Shown in pieces: positions 11,779-21,877 of a stretch of DNA of 64,000 bases. Made by a program: the position numbers and the translations under genes. Source of the stretch: Plasmopara viticola (lineage: Eukaryota > Oomycota > Peronosporomycetes > Peronosporales > Peronosporaceae); assembly GCA_001695595.3 (NCBI GenBank), contig MBPM02000007.1, positions 1,178,001-1,242,000 on the forward strand, read 5' to 3'. Positions within the stretch are counted from its first letter, which is position 1; each line of letters starts with the position of its first letter. The notes beneath the pieces were generated by a model. The model saw only the letters and a program-made list of their open reading frames with translations, was not told the origin of the DNA and made no database searches.

Positions 11779-14700
11779 CTAATGCTGTGTGTCCTTTGTT
11801 GCTGACTTGGTCTTGATTCCGGAGGCTTCGCGCAGATACTTCAGCATCTTGGTTCCAAGCGCCTTGGTTAGCATATCTGCAAGCTGACTCTTCGTATCAA
11901 TGTAGCCAATCTTGAGTAATCCATGCTGAACGTTCTCCCGAATAAAGTGATGTCTGATGTCCACGTGCTTTGTACGTGCGTGGTAGCCCGCGTTGTTTGC
12001 CAAAGCTATCGCACCTTGATTGTCTTCCCATATTTGCGTGCCTCCCACTTGTTCTTGACCCATGTCCTTGAGCATTGCGCGCGCCCAAAGTACCTCTTGT
12101 GTGCACAAGCTGAGCGCCATATACTCTGCTTCTGCGGAACTTAGTGCAACTGTTCTCTGATACTTGGACTTGAATACAACCGGAGCTTTACCAATGTTGA
12201 TCAACACACCTGAGACAGACCGTCTGTCATCGGTGTTGCTACCCCGGTCAGCATCCGAAAAAGCTTCAACAATCACCTTTCCGATCCCTCTTTGGTAAAC
12301 GATCCCATGATGACGTGTCGAATTTAAGTAGCGCAATACACGAATTGCGGCGTTCCAATGTGGTAACCCCGGTTTTTCGAGAAATCGAGACAGTTGTGTC
12401 ACGATGTATGCGACGTCCGGCCGAGTGCAAGTTGTAACATATAGCAGACATCCAATTAGTGAGCGGTATGGTCTTGACCGCATCTCTGAACGCTCAGCTT
12501 CTGTACTTGGTGACTGTGATGTTGACAGTTTGAGACCGGACGTACACGGATTGTCGACGTTCTTGGCGTTTTTCTGCCCAAATCGCTCAGCCACGTCGCT
12601 AATGTAGCGTGTTTGCTTGATCATTAGTGTGGAAGCTGTCATGTCGTGGTCGATCTCCATGCCCAAGATGAACTTCGCAATACCGAGATCCTTCATCTTG
12701 AAAACACTTTTAAGCATCCCCTTGACCTATAGAATCTCGTCGCTCGTCTTGGCTGCAATGATCATATCATCGACATAAAGACATACGTACACAAAACCTT
12801 CTTCCACTTTCTTCACGTAGACGCATTGATCCGCTCCACAACTTTTAAAATCGTTCTTCTTGAAGACGTGGTCGATTGTCTTGTTCCAAGCGCTTGCAGC
12901 TTGCTTGAGACCATATATAGCTTTGTTCAGCTGACACGCAAATCCTTGAGCTCCCTTAACACCAATTGGAACTTCCATGTGAACACGATCCGACAGTACA
13001 CTGTTGAGAAAGGCGGTGTCGACGTCCAGCTGTTCCATTTTGTAGCCTAATACCGCACACACTGCGAGTACAACTCGAATTGAGTTCATGTTGGCCACTG
13101 GAGAGTAAGTCTCGAAGAAATCCACGCCGTATTTCTGCTTGAAACCTTTAGCCACCAATCGTGCTTTGTAGCGCACAACACATCCATTCTGGTCACGCTT
13201 CTTAGCAAAGACCCAGCGGCATCCAATCGTACGTCCAATTGATTCTCGTGGAACGAGTGTCCATGTTTTGTTTTTGTGATGCGACTGCAATTCGGCGTCC
13301 ATCGCTTGTCGCCACTGTTCTGCCTCATCACTAGACATTGCCTGCGCATACGTGGTAGGCAAGTCTGATTCTTCACCAACACTCACAGCGTAAGCGAGAA
13401 TAGCTTCAGCTATCAGGCCGTCTTCATCAATCCTTGCACGCTTTGAAGATGGTGGTCCTTCGCTTCCTCCCAGACTTTCATCGGCATCTGATCCGTTTTC
13501 CAGCAATAACATTGGTTCATTTGTACGCCTTGAACGTTCCACTTGCGGTCGAAATACCAATCGATCTTCCTGTGCATCCAGTGTAGGAGGTCTGTACTCT
13601 GTCAGCTCAGAGTGTACTGAGGTCGGTAATCGAAGCATCTCGATCCTTGACTCATTTGTGTCGGACTCCTCTTCATTCATTGGAGCATCTGGAATTTCAT
13701 CTTCTCCTTCACCCTCCATAAGTTCATCTTGATCTTGTTGGTGTTCCGTCGGCCCGGACACAGCACTTTCATCGTTGTCTTTGGTAACGTGTATCACTTT
13801 TATTTGTTTGGGCGGGTGTGTCTCATAAATGCCGCCCACTTCACGCTCGTCCAGCTTCACCGACCGTGATACTGATATCTTGTCTTTCTCCAAATCGTAA
13901 ACTCGGTATCCCTTGGTGTCTTCGGCATAACCAAGGAACATGCACTTGAAGCTTTTGGCTTCGAGCTTCGTCCTCTTCACTTGATCAACGTGAGCATATC
14001 CATGAGACCCAAACACCCTAAGATGATCCATCCGTGGCTTCATCTTAAATCCCAGTTCATATGGGGTGTTATTTGGGTGCATTGTATTAGGAGAGCGGTT
14101 GATCAGGTACACCGCAGTGCTTACTGCCTCTGCCCACCAACATGTCGGAACACACTTGTAGTGTAGCATGCTCCGTGCCTTTTCCATTATCGTACGGTTC
14201 ATTCGTTCTGCAATACCATTTTGTTGGGGACTGTATGGTACTGTACGCTGATGTATGATACCGTTCCGCTGACATAAATTCGTAACTGTCTTGTTGACAA
14301 ACTCCGTTCCGTTGTCCGAACGCAGGCACTTGATACGGGTTCCCCACTGATTCTCATACAGTGCTTTAAACATCGTGATCTTGTCGGCAACTTCACTCTT
14401 CTTTGCCAGAAAGTAAGCCACCACATATCGTGAATAATCATCCACAAACGTCAAAATGTATTTAGCACCTCCTTTTGAAAGTGTCTTCATGGGTCCCATC
14501 ACGTCTGTGTGAACTAACTCCAATACACGCGATGTCTTTGTCATGGAGCGTCCTGGAAAGGCTTCGATCGTCTGCTTGCCCTTCATGCATCCACCACACA
14601 GGGTCTTGATACCTTGTTTTAGCGCAGGAATACCTTCTGTGGATCGCATAGTTTTCACTAAAACGTCCTCACTTGGATGTCCCATGCGAGCGTGCCATAA

Positions 14701-15885
14701 CTCCCACTGACTATCAACTCCCGAGTATTGCACCAATCGTGCCTCCTCTTGCTGACAATCCAGTGTGTAAGCTTTCCCATTTCTTGTCCCAGTTGCCAAA
14801 GCTTCGTTCTTGTCCCAAATGATGCACGAAGCACGCTGAAACTCCACACTTAGTCCACGTTCGGCAAGCTTTCCCACCGACAGTAGACGTCTGTCAAGTC
14901 CAGGGATAAGCAGCACTTCCATCATCGATATGCGTCTTCCATCTAAGCCGATAAGCTTCACTGTTCCAGCTCCTTCGACGCGTAACTTTCTGCCATCTGC
15001 AATTGTTACCTTGATGTCGTCTTTAAGTTGCTTGAAGTCGATCAAGTCACTTCGGTGAGGGGTCATGTGTGACGTCGCACCACTGTCGATCAGCCAGCTT
15101 ACTGATTTCTCATCCCCCACAGCAAACACTGCATCATTACCGCTATAACGGTTTCTGGAACGGTTCTCAGCAGCTGGGCAGTCCCGCTTCATATGACCAG
15201 TCTGGTCACAATTGAAGCATTTTCCCCGAAAACCGCCGCCCTTGCGTGGCGCGTAAATCTTGCGGCCACTTCCTCGTCTGCCCTTGATCCGTCCATCATT
15301 GTCTGTGGCTCGAAACGCTTTCTCACTTGCTTCCTTCTTCTGTAGTCTGTCTGACTCCTTCAACAGCTTCTCCTTGACTTCGATCAGAGTGATGTCCTTG
15401 GCGTTCTCCACGATAGAAGATATTATTTCATATTCCGCCGGCAAGCTGCTCAGAAGCACCACTAGCTGTCTTGATTCATCCACCGGCTCTCCCGTCATCT
15501 GGAGTCCCACGACCAGCTCATCGAACGCGTCCAGATGTTCCACCATGTGAGTGCCACTCTCCATCTTAAACTCATGAAGGCGCCGTGTCATCGTGACACG
15601 GTTGTGTAAAGTGGAACGATGGTAGAAATCGCGAAGCGTTCCCCATGCCTCCAAGGCACGAGTAGCAGACCGTATCTTGGTCTGGTGTTGTATCTCGACG
15701 CCCTGGGCAATTATACCCAATGCCTTGGCGTCATTCACGAGCCACGTCTCCGTTATTTCGCTCTCGCCCTTCGCGCCCATAATGTGTCCCAGCAGCCCTT
15801 TTCTTGCGAGGGCCATTCTCATGTTGAACTCCCAATGGTAGTAGTTACCATCTCCTAGGAGGACTTCGGTGCGCTTGGTAGTCAT
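11779..15885 (-). pseudogene. Family A Gag-Pol polyprotein with one nonsense codon
   Basis: This is full length for the family (1368 codons) with all protease, integrase and YVDD residues. However, codon 1053 (12727-12729) is TAG where other copies have GAG, in the RT just after the motif SDEIL. Translation would end there and lose the RT end and RNase H. The downstream frame (11779-12717) is otherwise open. A second change replaces Trp with Arg directly after the RNase H aspartate (DADR for DADW). Confidence 0.95.
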
Positions 15886-15933
15886 GGCGGTGACGGTGTG
15901 GTGATGCGAGGCTGTTGTTTGCGGCTGTTAACC

Positions 15934-16079
15934 TGTTAAGAAGAAAGTAAAAACCGAAGTGAATATATTTATCCTGACCAATGAATGGCTACCATATGTA
16001 ATTACTAATTGTGACGTACTTGTAATTACTGTAAAGCCATCCACCTGTTCAACATGCATTCAGCGGTGTAATGTTAACA
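15934..16079 (-). repeat. 5' LTR of family A copy 2
   Basis: 146 bp. The primer binding site follows at 15922-15933 on the minus strand. Confidence 0.95.
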
Positions 16080-16619
16080 GGAAGCAGACTACTTCAAGAT
16101 ACTTTTTACGAACGACCAAAGCTCAAAGTTTTGGGAGGATTACGCAAAGGCGTGTTACGTAAACACGCCATTTCCACAGAATTATTTTTTTCCGACGCTC
16201 ATTGGATTTTTCGGGTTCGAAGACTTAAGAAAAATGTTTGAAACAGCTTTAACTGTTGAGGCAACAATTGAAAAGGCGCAATCTCTTCTTGATCAACTTT
16301 ACTGGTGGAAGCTCAGCTCGCCTGGCAACTTCTAAGTGCATCTTAGCGACAAGAGTTCGTGTCAGGGTGTACGACAAAGAATTCGAAGTTGGTAAGACTA
16401 CCTACTACAATGCGGTTGATAATGCATTTTTGCTTTTGCTACGGTGCCTTTCCGCCTACTTACCACTCGTTTTCATTCCACTCACGGGTGTTATTTATAA
16501 ATTGTTTCTTCAGTGTGCGGTTAAAAGTCTTAGCGCATAAAGCTACGCACTGATTCAAGGGAGCCTAATTAAAAGTATATATATTGTCGACTTCCAGGCG
16601 GTTTGCCACCGACGATTGC

Positions 16620-17050
16620 TGCGATAAATTACACGCACAATACAATTACGGCCATCGGTGGCAAATTTAATTTGTGATTAGCACACATCCTCGCGATATG
16701 AAACGTCAACTTTAATCGCCGCTTTTCCACTTGTTCTATATGTAATGGCATCTGAAAGCTTCATTTAGTTATCCGGCCAAGTGACAGCTGCCCGTGCTTT
16801 GTGTCAATGATTCGAAACCAAGTTCCTGACAGTTTGTACAGCTAACACACGAATACATAATAGAGTTAGCCGACGCCAAAACTTAATGTTTCTAGCTTAC
16901 GCACTTGATTGAGTTGACATCAATTGCATGCACCAATTCCTATCTGCATGGTTAAGGCGATGTCAAGTAGATGACGCATGTGGTAGCAGGCTGGCGATCC
17001 ATCTCTGTCAGGTCCCACATCACAGTAAAATTCCTCTGGTCCAACAATTG
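16620..17050 (-). pseudogene. Unidentified relic X, block a (R1)
   Basis: The segment lies tail-to-tail with the effector, 285 bp after its stop. It aligns with 19620-20152 and 34100-34517, the other two X copies of the unit, all on the minus strand and all downstream of effector or effector-flank sequence. Block b shows the best reading (IGPTDFTGMWDLAEMGRQPG); here the frame is broken. I cannot name the protein. It may be the C-terminal part of the EF-hand/ankyrin gene that lies next to it in the same direction. The flank 16336-16619 holds only effector 3' flank sequence also seen at 19400-19620 and 33828-34100. Confidence 0.35.
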
Positions 17051-17699
17051 TGACAGCCAAGAGTGGTGCTTATGGTTTCGCTGTGTTGTAAATTTGTAGC
17101 TAAAACGAACCTGCATGTGACTGTATACACCTTTTAATGCTCACCTCTTTTTGTTGTAGCGACTTTCGACTCGGCGCTATAGTCACTCAGCCCGTTATGA
17201 TTGATAGCACAGATTAATGCAAAATATTCAGTATTCGCGCATTGATCAGCGAGGCAAGTTTCAGCAGAGATCGCAATTGCGGGCACAACCTAAAAGGCCA
17301 TGATGTGGACTTAGGCTTGGTCTTGTATCCTAGCACTGGCACCACCTCGTCCAAGTTCATATGATGATGACCTTTGAAACTAATATGGTTATATGAAATT
17401 GCCCGATTTTTAGAACTATCGCATCTTACTTACCATGAAATTTTGAAGCGGTATTTGATAATGGCTCGAGTGTTGGAATTGATGAAGCTGGAACATTAGA
17501 AAGACAATTCATTACGTTTATCCTACAGTATCGATCTGCTAACAAACAGCAACGAGATTCTACGCTTACTTGGCAGGTTTCTAAACAGTGTCGCTATCGC
17601 TGGAATACTGCTTACATCCACTGGCGTCAATTTATTTTACGTAGTCAGTGATAATGAGCTACGTATATAAGCCAAATGTATTGTAATGACAATATATCA

Positions 17700-18407
17700 G
17701 AAACATGGTACTTTTATAAGCAATATGAAGATCATACAGCTTGTGCGGCAAATTGCGTACATGAATAGTGAGTATCGTGACAGTAAGACGCACGACTCTA
17801 TGCGTTGACGATCTTGAACGGGAGGTGTACTGCTTCACATGTGCGAAAAATTATTTGTAGCATTGATACTCGCTCCAAATGATATCTAAACAGCAAGCAT
17901 TTCTAGGACAGGATTCATATCATAAATAACACTGTCTAGGAAGAAGCATGAAAAGCGCTAAAATATTAAACATTGAGGTGTGTCATTACGCCGCGTAATA
18001 ATGCAGTGTGAATATTGGTGTTACACCAAACAGCATAAAGCATTCATATACTCGTACCCTACAATTATCATAACAACTCCATATTCCGAAAGACCTCCTT
18101 CATTTACTAGCTCAGGGCCATCGTCGACAAGCCCAATATGGCGTCGTCAAACTCATTACAACAAGCAGTAGGACTAACGTCGACACCCGAGGGTTTTCGG
18201 TCGCATCAACGTTCTATTAACTTTTCCCACCGCATCTTTATCTTTGATCTAGAATGTCAAGCGCCTGACAAAAGTCGCGCTTCGTTAAAATTCCACAAAT
18301 CCTTGACCAAATAGCGCAGCTCAACTGCATCGATCCATACATTTCCATTTATGTCATTGTGGCGACAAGCTAATTGGCACAGTCTCGCGTAGTTCCTTGT
18401 CGGACAT
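17700..18407 (-). pseudogene. EF-hand/ankyrin protein gene relic, block a (R1)
   Basis: It starts at the ATG at 18407 (MSDKELRET). After a frame change an EF-hand-like loop is readable, DINGNVWIDAVEL. Further on come FDDAILGLVDDGPELV and degenerate ankyrin repeats that align with the plus-strand ankyrin fragment at 3965-4172. Several frameshifts and stops break it. The role of the living gene is unknown; EF-hands bind calcium and ankyrin repeats bind proteins. It follows the SPT16 piece on the same strand by about 180 bp, as if the two were once neighbours. 17050-17700 holds a foldback-arm relative and no gene. Confidence 0.45.
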
Positions 18408-18589
18408 AACGATGGCAAAGTCGCTTCACGAAGTACGTAGGTAGTAAGAAAAAAATTCTATGCTCCCAAAACTTACTCTGCTTAGTATATCTCATATGTC
18501 CTTCAATACAAATCTCTCATTTAAAGTCATATACATGCACTGTGCAAGCCTACTGACGACGCGATTATTTCTTTTTTGGGCGGCGATGG

Positions 18590-19045
18590 TCTTCATTGTC
18601 ATCTTCCTGCTCACATTTCTTGTTATGCATACGATCGGACACTAGTGCCTCCTTTTCCAGATCGTCCCACGACGATGCGTCCTCTTCATCCGACGGTTCT
18701 TTAGTCATGAACAGCCGATTCCCAGTCCAACCCATCTATATTGCTATCTCCAGCTTTCTCCTCATCATCATCCTCATCATCCGAGTCCTCCATTCACAGA
18801 TTCAAGCAACGACATCAAACAAGTTTCTCAACTCAAGAATACTCGACCGCATCTGTAAAAATTTCCAACCAAAGCAGGTTGAGGCACCCCATTACCGTCC
18901 GTGTCGAGGCAAAAGAGAAGGTTACTCTTACTGTGGACATGATACTCGTCCAGTTCAGATTTGCAGTACTCATTGTAAATCAAGTATTGTTACCATCTAG
19001 CCGCTATTTAATCCGCTCGAGCTCTTTCCACGAAGACACATTCGC
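18590..19045 (-). pseudogene. SPT16 (FACT subunit) C-terminal fragment, block a (R1)
   Basis: The minus strand encodes, in changing frames, SSWKELERIK and NLNWTSIMSTV, then an acidic run (EDSDDEDDDEE), GLDWESA, SDEEDASSWDDLEKEA and a basic end with DDNEDHRRPKK. This order (the LNLNW-x-x-IM-x-TV element, acidic tail, W-D-x-L-E-x-E-A, basic terminus) matches the C-terminus of SPT16, the large subunit of the histone chaperone FACT. Frame breaks and stops show it is dead. Only the last part of the gene is present. A functional SPT16 must lie elsewhere in the genome. Confidence 0.6.
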
Positions 19046-19619
19046 ATAATGTCAAAGTTTTTACAAATACAACGTCAGTTTTTCGACGAAACCATAAAAT
19101 GCACGTTACTCCATGGGTTAACTATTTCACACTAGATTTACGTACAAAGCATAGTGTTAGTAGGAAAACAAAGCGCCGCCCACAAGCTCATTAATATTTT
19201 TTCTATTAAAAAATAAGGCTCCAAACCCAATTTTTTTCAACAGCTTTTTAAATTCATAATAAAAACGGAAAGAGCTAAGAGTTCTGATTTTACTTTAAAT
19301 TTTTTAAATGATTTATCAATAGCTACACTTTTGATCCGAAATAGATACACAACCAATCGAAATGAATAACACCTTTTATGATGCGTTAAATAGGATTTTT
19401 TTTACTTTTGTTACGGCGGCTTTCCGCCTGGTTATCACTCGGATTCATTCTTCTCACGGCTTTATTCTATACTGTTCGTGAAGTGTGCGGTTTACAGTCC
19501 AAGCGCATGAAGCTACGCACTAATTTAAGGAAATCTAATTTGACCATATAGATTTGTCGACTTGCAGGCAGTTTGCCACCGTCAATTGATTCGGTACGTT
19601 TAAGTAGAATGCACAATAC
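19046..19619. other. Intergenic, old effector 3' flank
   Basis: 19046-19400 is AT-rich with no gene. 19400-19619 resembles the sequence directly after the effector stop (16400-16620 and 33890-34100), although no effector coding sequence remains before it. This marks where a block-b effector once ended. Confidence 0.4.
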
Positions 19620-20152
19620 AATTGCGGCCATCGGTGGCAAAACTTAAGTCGTGGCTATCACACATCGTCCACAGTATTGAACGTCAACTTTAATCGCCGC
19701 TTTTCCACTAGTTTTAACTGTATTGGCATCTGAAAGCGTCTTCTGGTTGTCCGGGCTAGTGACAGCTGCCATACTTTGTATCAATGATCCGAAACCAAAT
19801 TTTTGCCAGTTGTACAGCTAAACACACAATTCCGAAAAAGAGTTGGCCGACACCGAGACTCAACGTTTTTAGCTTGCGTACTTGGTTGGGTGGACATCAA
19901 TTTTATACGCCGATTCCCATTTGCACGTTTCATTTGTATCAAGTAGATGATGCAAGTGGTACCAGGCTGGCGACCCATCTCTGCCAGATCCCACATCCCA
20001 GTAAAGTCCGTTGGTCCGATTGCTGTTACAGCCAAGAGTGGTGGTAATATTTTCGCTGTGTTGTATATGGAAGATTTAATGAACTTGCATGTGTTTGTGA
20101 ATATCTCCTGATGCTCACCTCTTTTTGTCGTCGCGACTTTCAATTTTGTCAC
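19620..20152 (-). pseudogene. Unidentified relic X, block b (R1)
   Basis: This is the best preserved X copy, with a 123-codon open frame (19781-20152) that is also open in R2. The stretch AVTAIGPTDFTGMWDLAEMG aligns with the frames of the other X copies. No signal peptide or family motif is recognised. Conservation between blocks in the same reading frame suggests real former coding sequence rather than chance. Confidence 0.35.
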
Positions 20153-20639
20153 TCAGCTCGTCGAGATTGATAGCACAGATTGATGCAAAATATCCAGTTT
20201 TTCCGCATAGGTTAGTGAGGCAAGTTTCAGTAGGAAACGCAACAACTTTTAATGGCGCTGATGTGGACGTAAGCTTGATCTTGCCGGCACCACTTTAGAC
20301 AAATTCGTGATCTATATTGTTCATATGACATGAGATTGCACAATTTTTAAAATTATCACTACTTGTTTACCATGAAACATTTAAAGCGGCATCTGATAAT
20401 GGCTCAAGTGTTGGTGCTGCTGGAATTGATGGAGCTGGAACATTAAAAAATCATGCATCATTTTTGCCTCATAGTATCGATATGCCAATAAACACTAACA
20501 AAATCTTACGCTTGCCAGATTAATTTTTAAACAGAGAAATAATAGCTGGAGTATTGCATACATCCACTGGCGTCAATTCATTCTACGTGAGCAGAAATTA
20601 GTACAGTCTGAGAAGGAGAAACGAAATCAACCAAAACAT

Positions 20640-21137
20640 CACATATTGAGGTGTGTCCTTGCTACACTGCGCAATGCAGTGGTGAATTTTGGTCCTGTAG
20701 CACCACACAGCATGAAAATATTAATACACTCGTACTTACATTTTTTTCAAAACACTGCTAACGGTGCTCCATATTCCGATACATTTCTATCATATACGAG
20801 CTCACAGCCATCGTCGATAAGTCTCAATACGGCGTCGTCAAATTCAATCCAAAAAGCAGTATGGATATTAGGACAGAATCGTTGACGACCGCATTTGCGT
20901 AAAGTTCTTTCATCTTCTCCCACCACTTCAGTATCATTTGACTGTCCTTTCCATTACTCTCTTAATCGAGACTGTGCCAACTGAGCTTTTAGCTGCTACA
21001 ACGAAGAAGGAAGTGTGAGGATCGCTGCATTAAGCTGCGCTATTTAGTCAAGAGTTCGAGTGGAATTTAAATGGAGTGCGCCTTTTGTCAAACACTTGAC
21101 AATTCTGATCGTGTCAGCAATGTTCCTTGTCAGACAT
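20640..21137 (-). pseudogene. EF-hand/ankyrin protein gene relic, block b (R1)
   Basis: The ATG at 21137 (MSDKEH) matches the start of the block-a copy. The EF-hand part is disturbed: a segment near 21040-21070 matches block a in the opposite orientation. The ankyrin part is clearer than in block a, with FDDAVLRLIDDGCELVYDRN followed by SPLHCAV, a stop, and QGHTSI, a typical ankyrin helix pair. 20153-20640 holds a foldback-arm relative and no gene. Confidence 0.5.
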
Positions 21138-21284
21138 TACGATCGGCAAAGTCGTTTCACAAAGTACGTTAGTAGCAAGAAAAAAGGCTATGCTCCCAAG
21201 TATCTCTCTGCTTAGTATAGCTCATACGTACTTTAGAGCAATTATCGCATTCAAAGTCATAAACATGCATTATACAAGCCCACT

Positions 21285-21357
21285 GACAACGCGATTTCTT
21301 CTTTTTCGATCGGCGATAGTCTTCATCGTCATCTTTCTGCTCGCGCTTTTTGTGCGC
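21285..21357 (-). pseudogene. SPT16 extreme C-terminus, block b, joined to an effector piece (R1)
   Basis: HKKREQKDDDEDYRRSKKKK aligns with the basic end of the block-a SPT16 relic. It starts exactly where the plus-strand SPT16 piece at 33064-33310 stops. On the minus strand it directly follows effector codons (21358-21513). Confidence 0.6.
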
Positions 21358-21513
21358 AATGTACATTATTAGGCAGCGCACCCAAAAGCTTTTCGATGAA
21401 TGATTCACAAAATTATATAAGATCTGTGAGCGTATGCTTCATCGCCCATCAGCATGATCAAAACGTCGGACGGACGAATTCTTTCCAGCAACAAAATCGA
21501 CGTCAGCACAATC
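21358..21513 (-). pseudogene. Middle piece of a second LWY effector (R1)
   Basis: It corresponds to about residues 402-454 of the intact effector (LWY module 2, ending at MYI after the Trp of FWVRYL), with small changes and a stop. The 5' piece of this paralogue is at 27498-28642 and the 3' piece at 33311-33827. The three pieces tile the gene apart from about 13 missing codons. Confidence 0.75.
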
Positions 21514-21525
21514 AACACGTGTGGC

Positions 21526-21718
21526 CATATTTGTAACTCATACTGTTTCTAATTTAAATTGCTTCCCCTCCCCCTTTAGACCCCTCCAATCGCGATTAAT
21601 TGCGTGGTTTAGTGGGTACACTCCAAACCCTATTGGTGCTACACGTCACAGAATTCAGAATTTTCGCACGTAGCTCTAAAAGGTTATCCTGATCTGATCT
21701 TTTGAGCAAATCAGTATT
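21526..21718 (+). promoter_or_regulatory. Relic of effector upstream region (R1)
   Basis: Aligns with 9597-9760, upstream of effector a (GTGGCCATATTTGTAA, then a C-rich stretch and GGTGCTA). It is not followed by an effector start; copy 3 is inserted at its end. Confidence 0.45.
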
Positions 21719-21864
21719 TGTTAAGAAGAAAGTAAAAACCGAAGTGAATATATTTATCCTGACCAATGAATGGCTACCATATGTAATTACTAATTGTGAC
21801 GTACTTGTAATTACTGTAAAGCCATCCACCTGTTCAACATGCATTCAGCGGTGTAATGTTAACA
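21719..21864 (-). repeat. 3' LTR of family A copy 3
   Basis: 146 bp, identical by eye to its partner. Confidence 0.95.
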
Positions 21865-21877
21865 CTCCCACTCACCG

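Larger units (their letters stand above)
11620..16079 (-). mobile_element. Family A copia element, copy 2, inside the effector gene
   Basis: 4460 bp, antisense to the effector. LTRs at 11620-11765 (3') and 15934-16079 (5') look identical. The target duplication GGAAG lies at 11615-11619 and 16080-16084; the undisturbed site is 38607-38611. The polypurine tract is at 11766-11777 on the minus strand. Confidence 0.97.
9987..16335 (+). pseudogene. LWY-repeat secreted effector, block a, split by a copia insertion (R1)
   Basis: This copy is almost identical to the intact gene at 36979-38862 in R2; the one residue change I noticed is Lys for Glu in the motif NFH[E/K]SRC. The first part (9987-11619) encodes the signal peptide, the linker with DEDR, the N-terminal helical region, LWY modules 1 and 2 and the start of module 3. 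The frame then enters the LTR of family-A copy 2 after 544 codons and stops after five LTR-encoded codons at 11636. The last 84 codons lie beyond the element (16080-16335), preceded by the duplicated GGAAG. If transcribed, it would give a protein lacking the end of module 3 and the C-terminus. The ATG at 9987 is chosen because it is the first in-frame ATG and opens a clear signal peptide. Confidence 0.9.
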
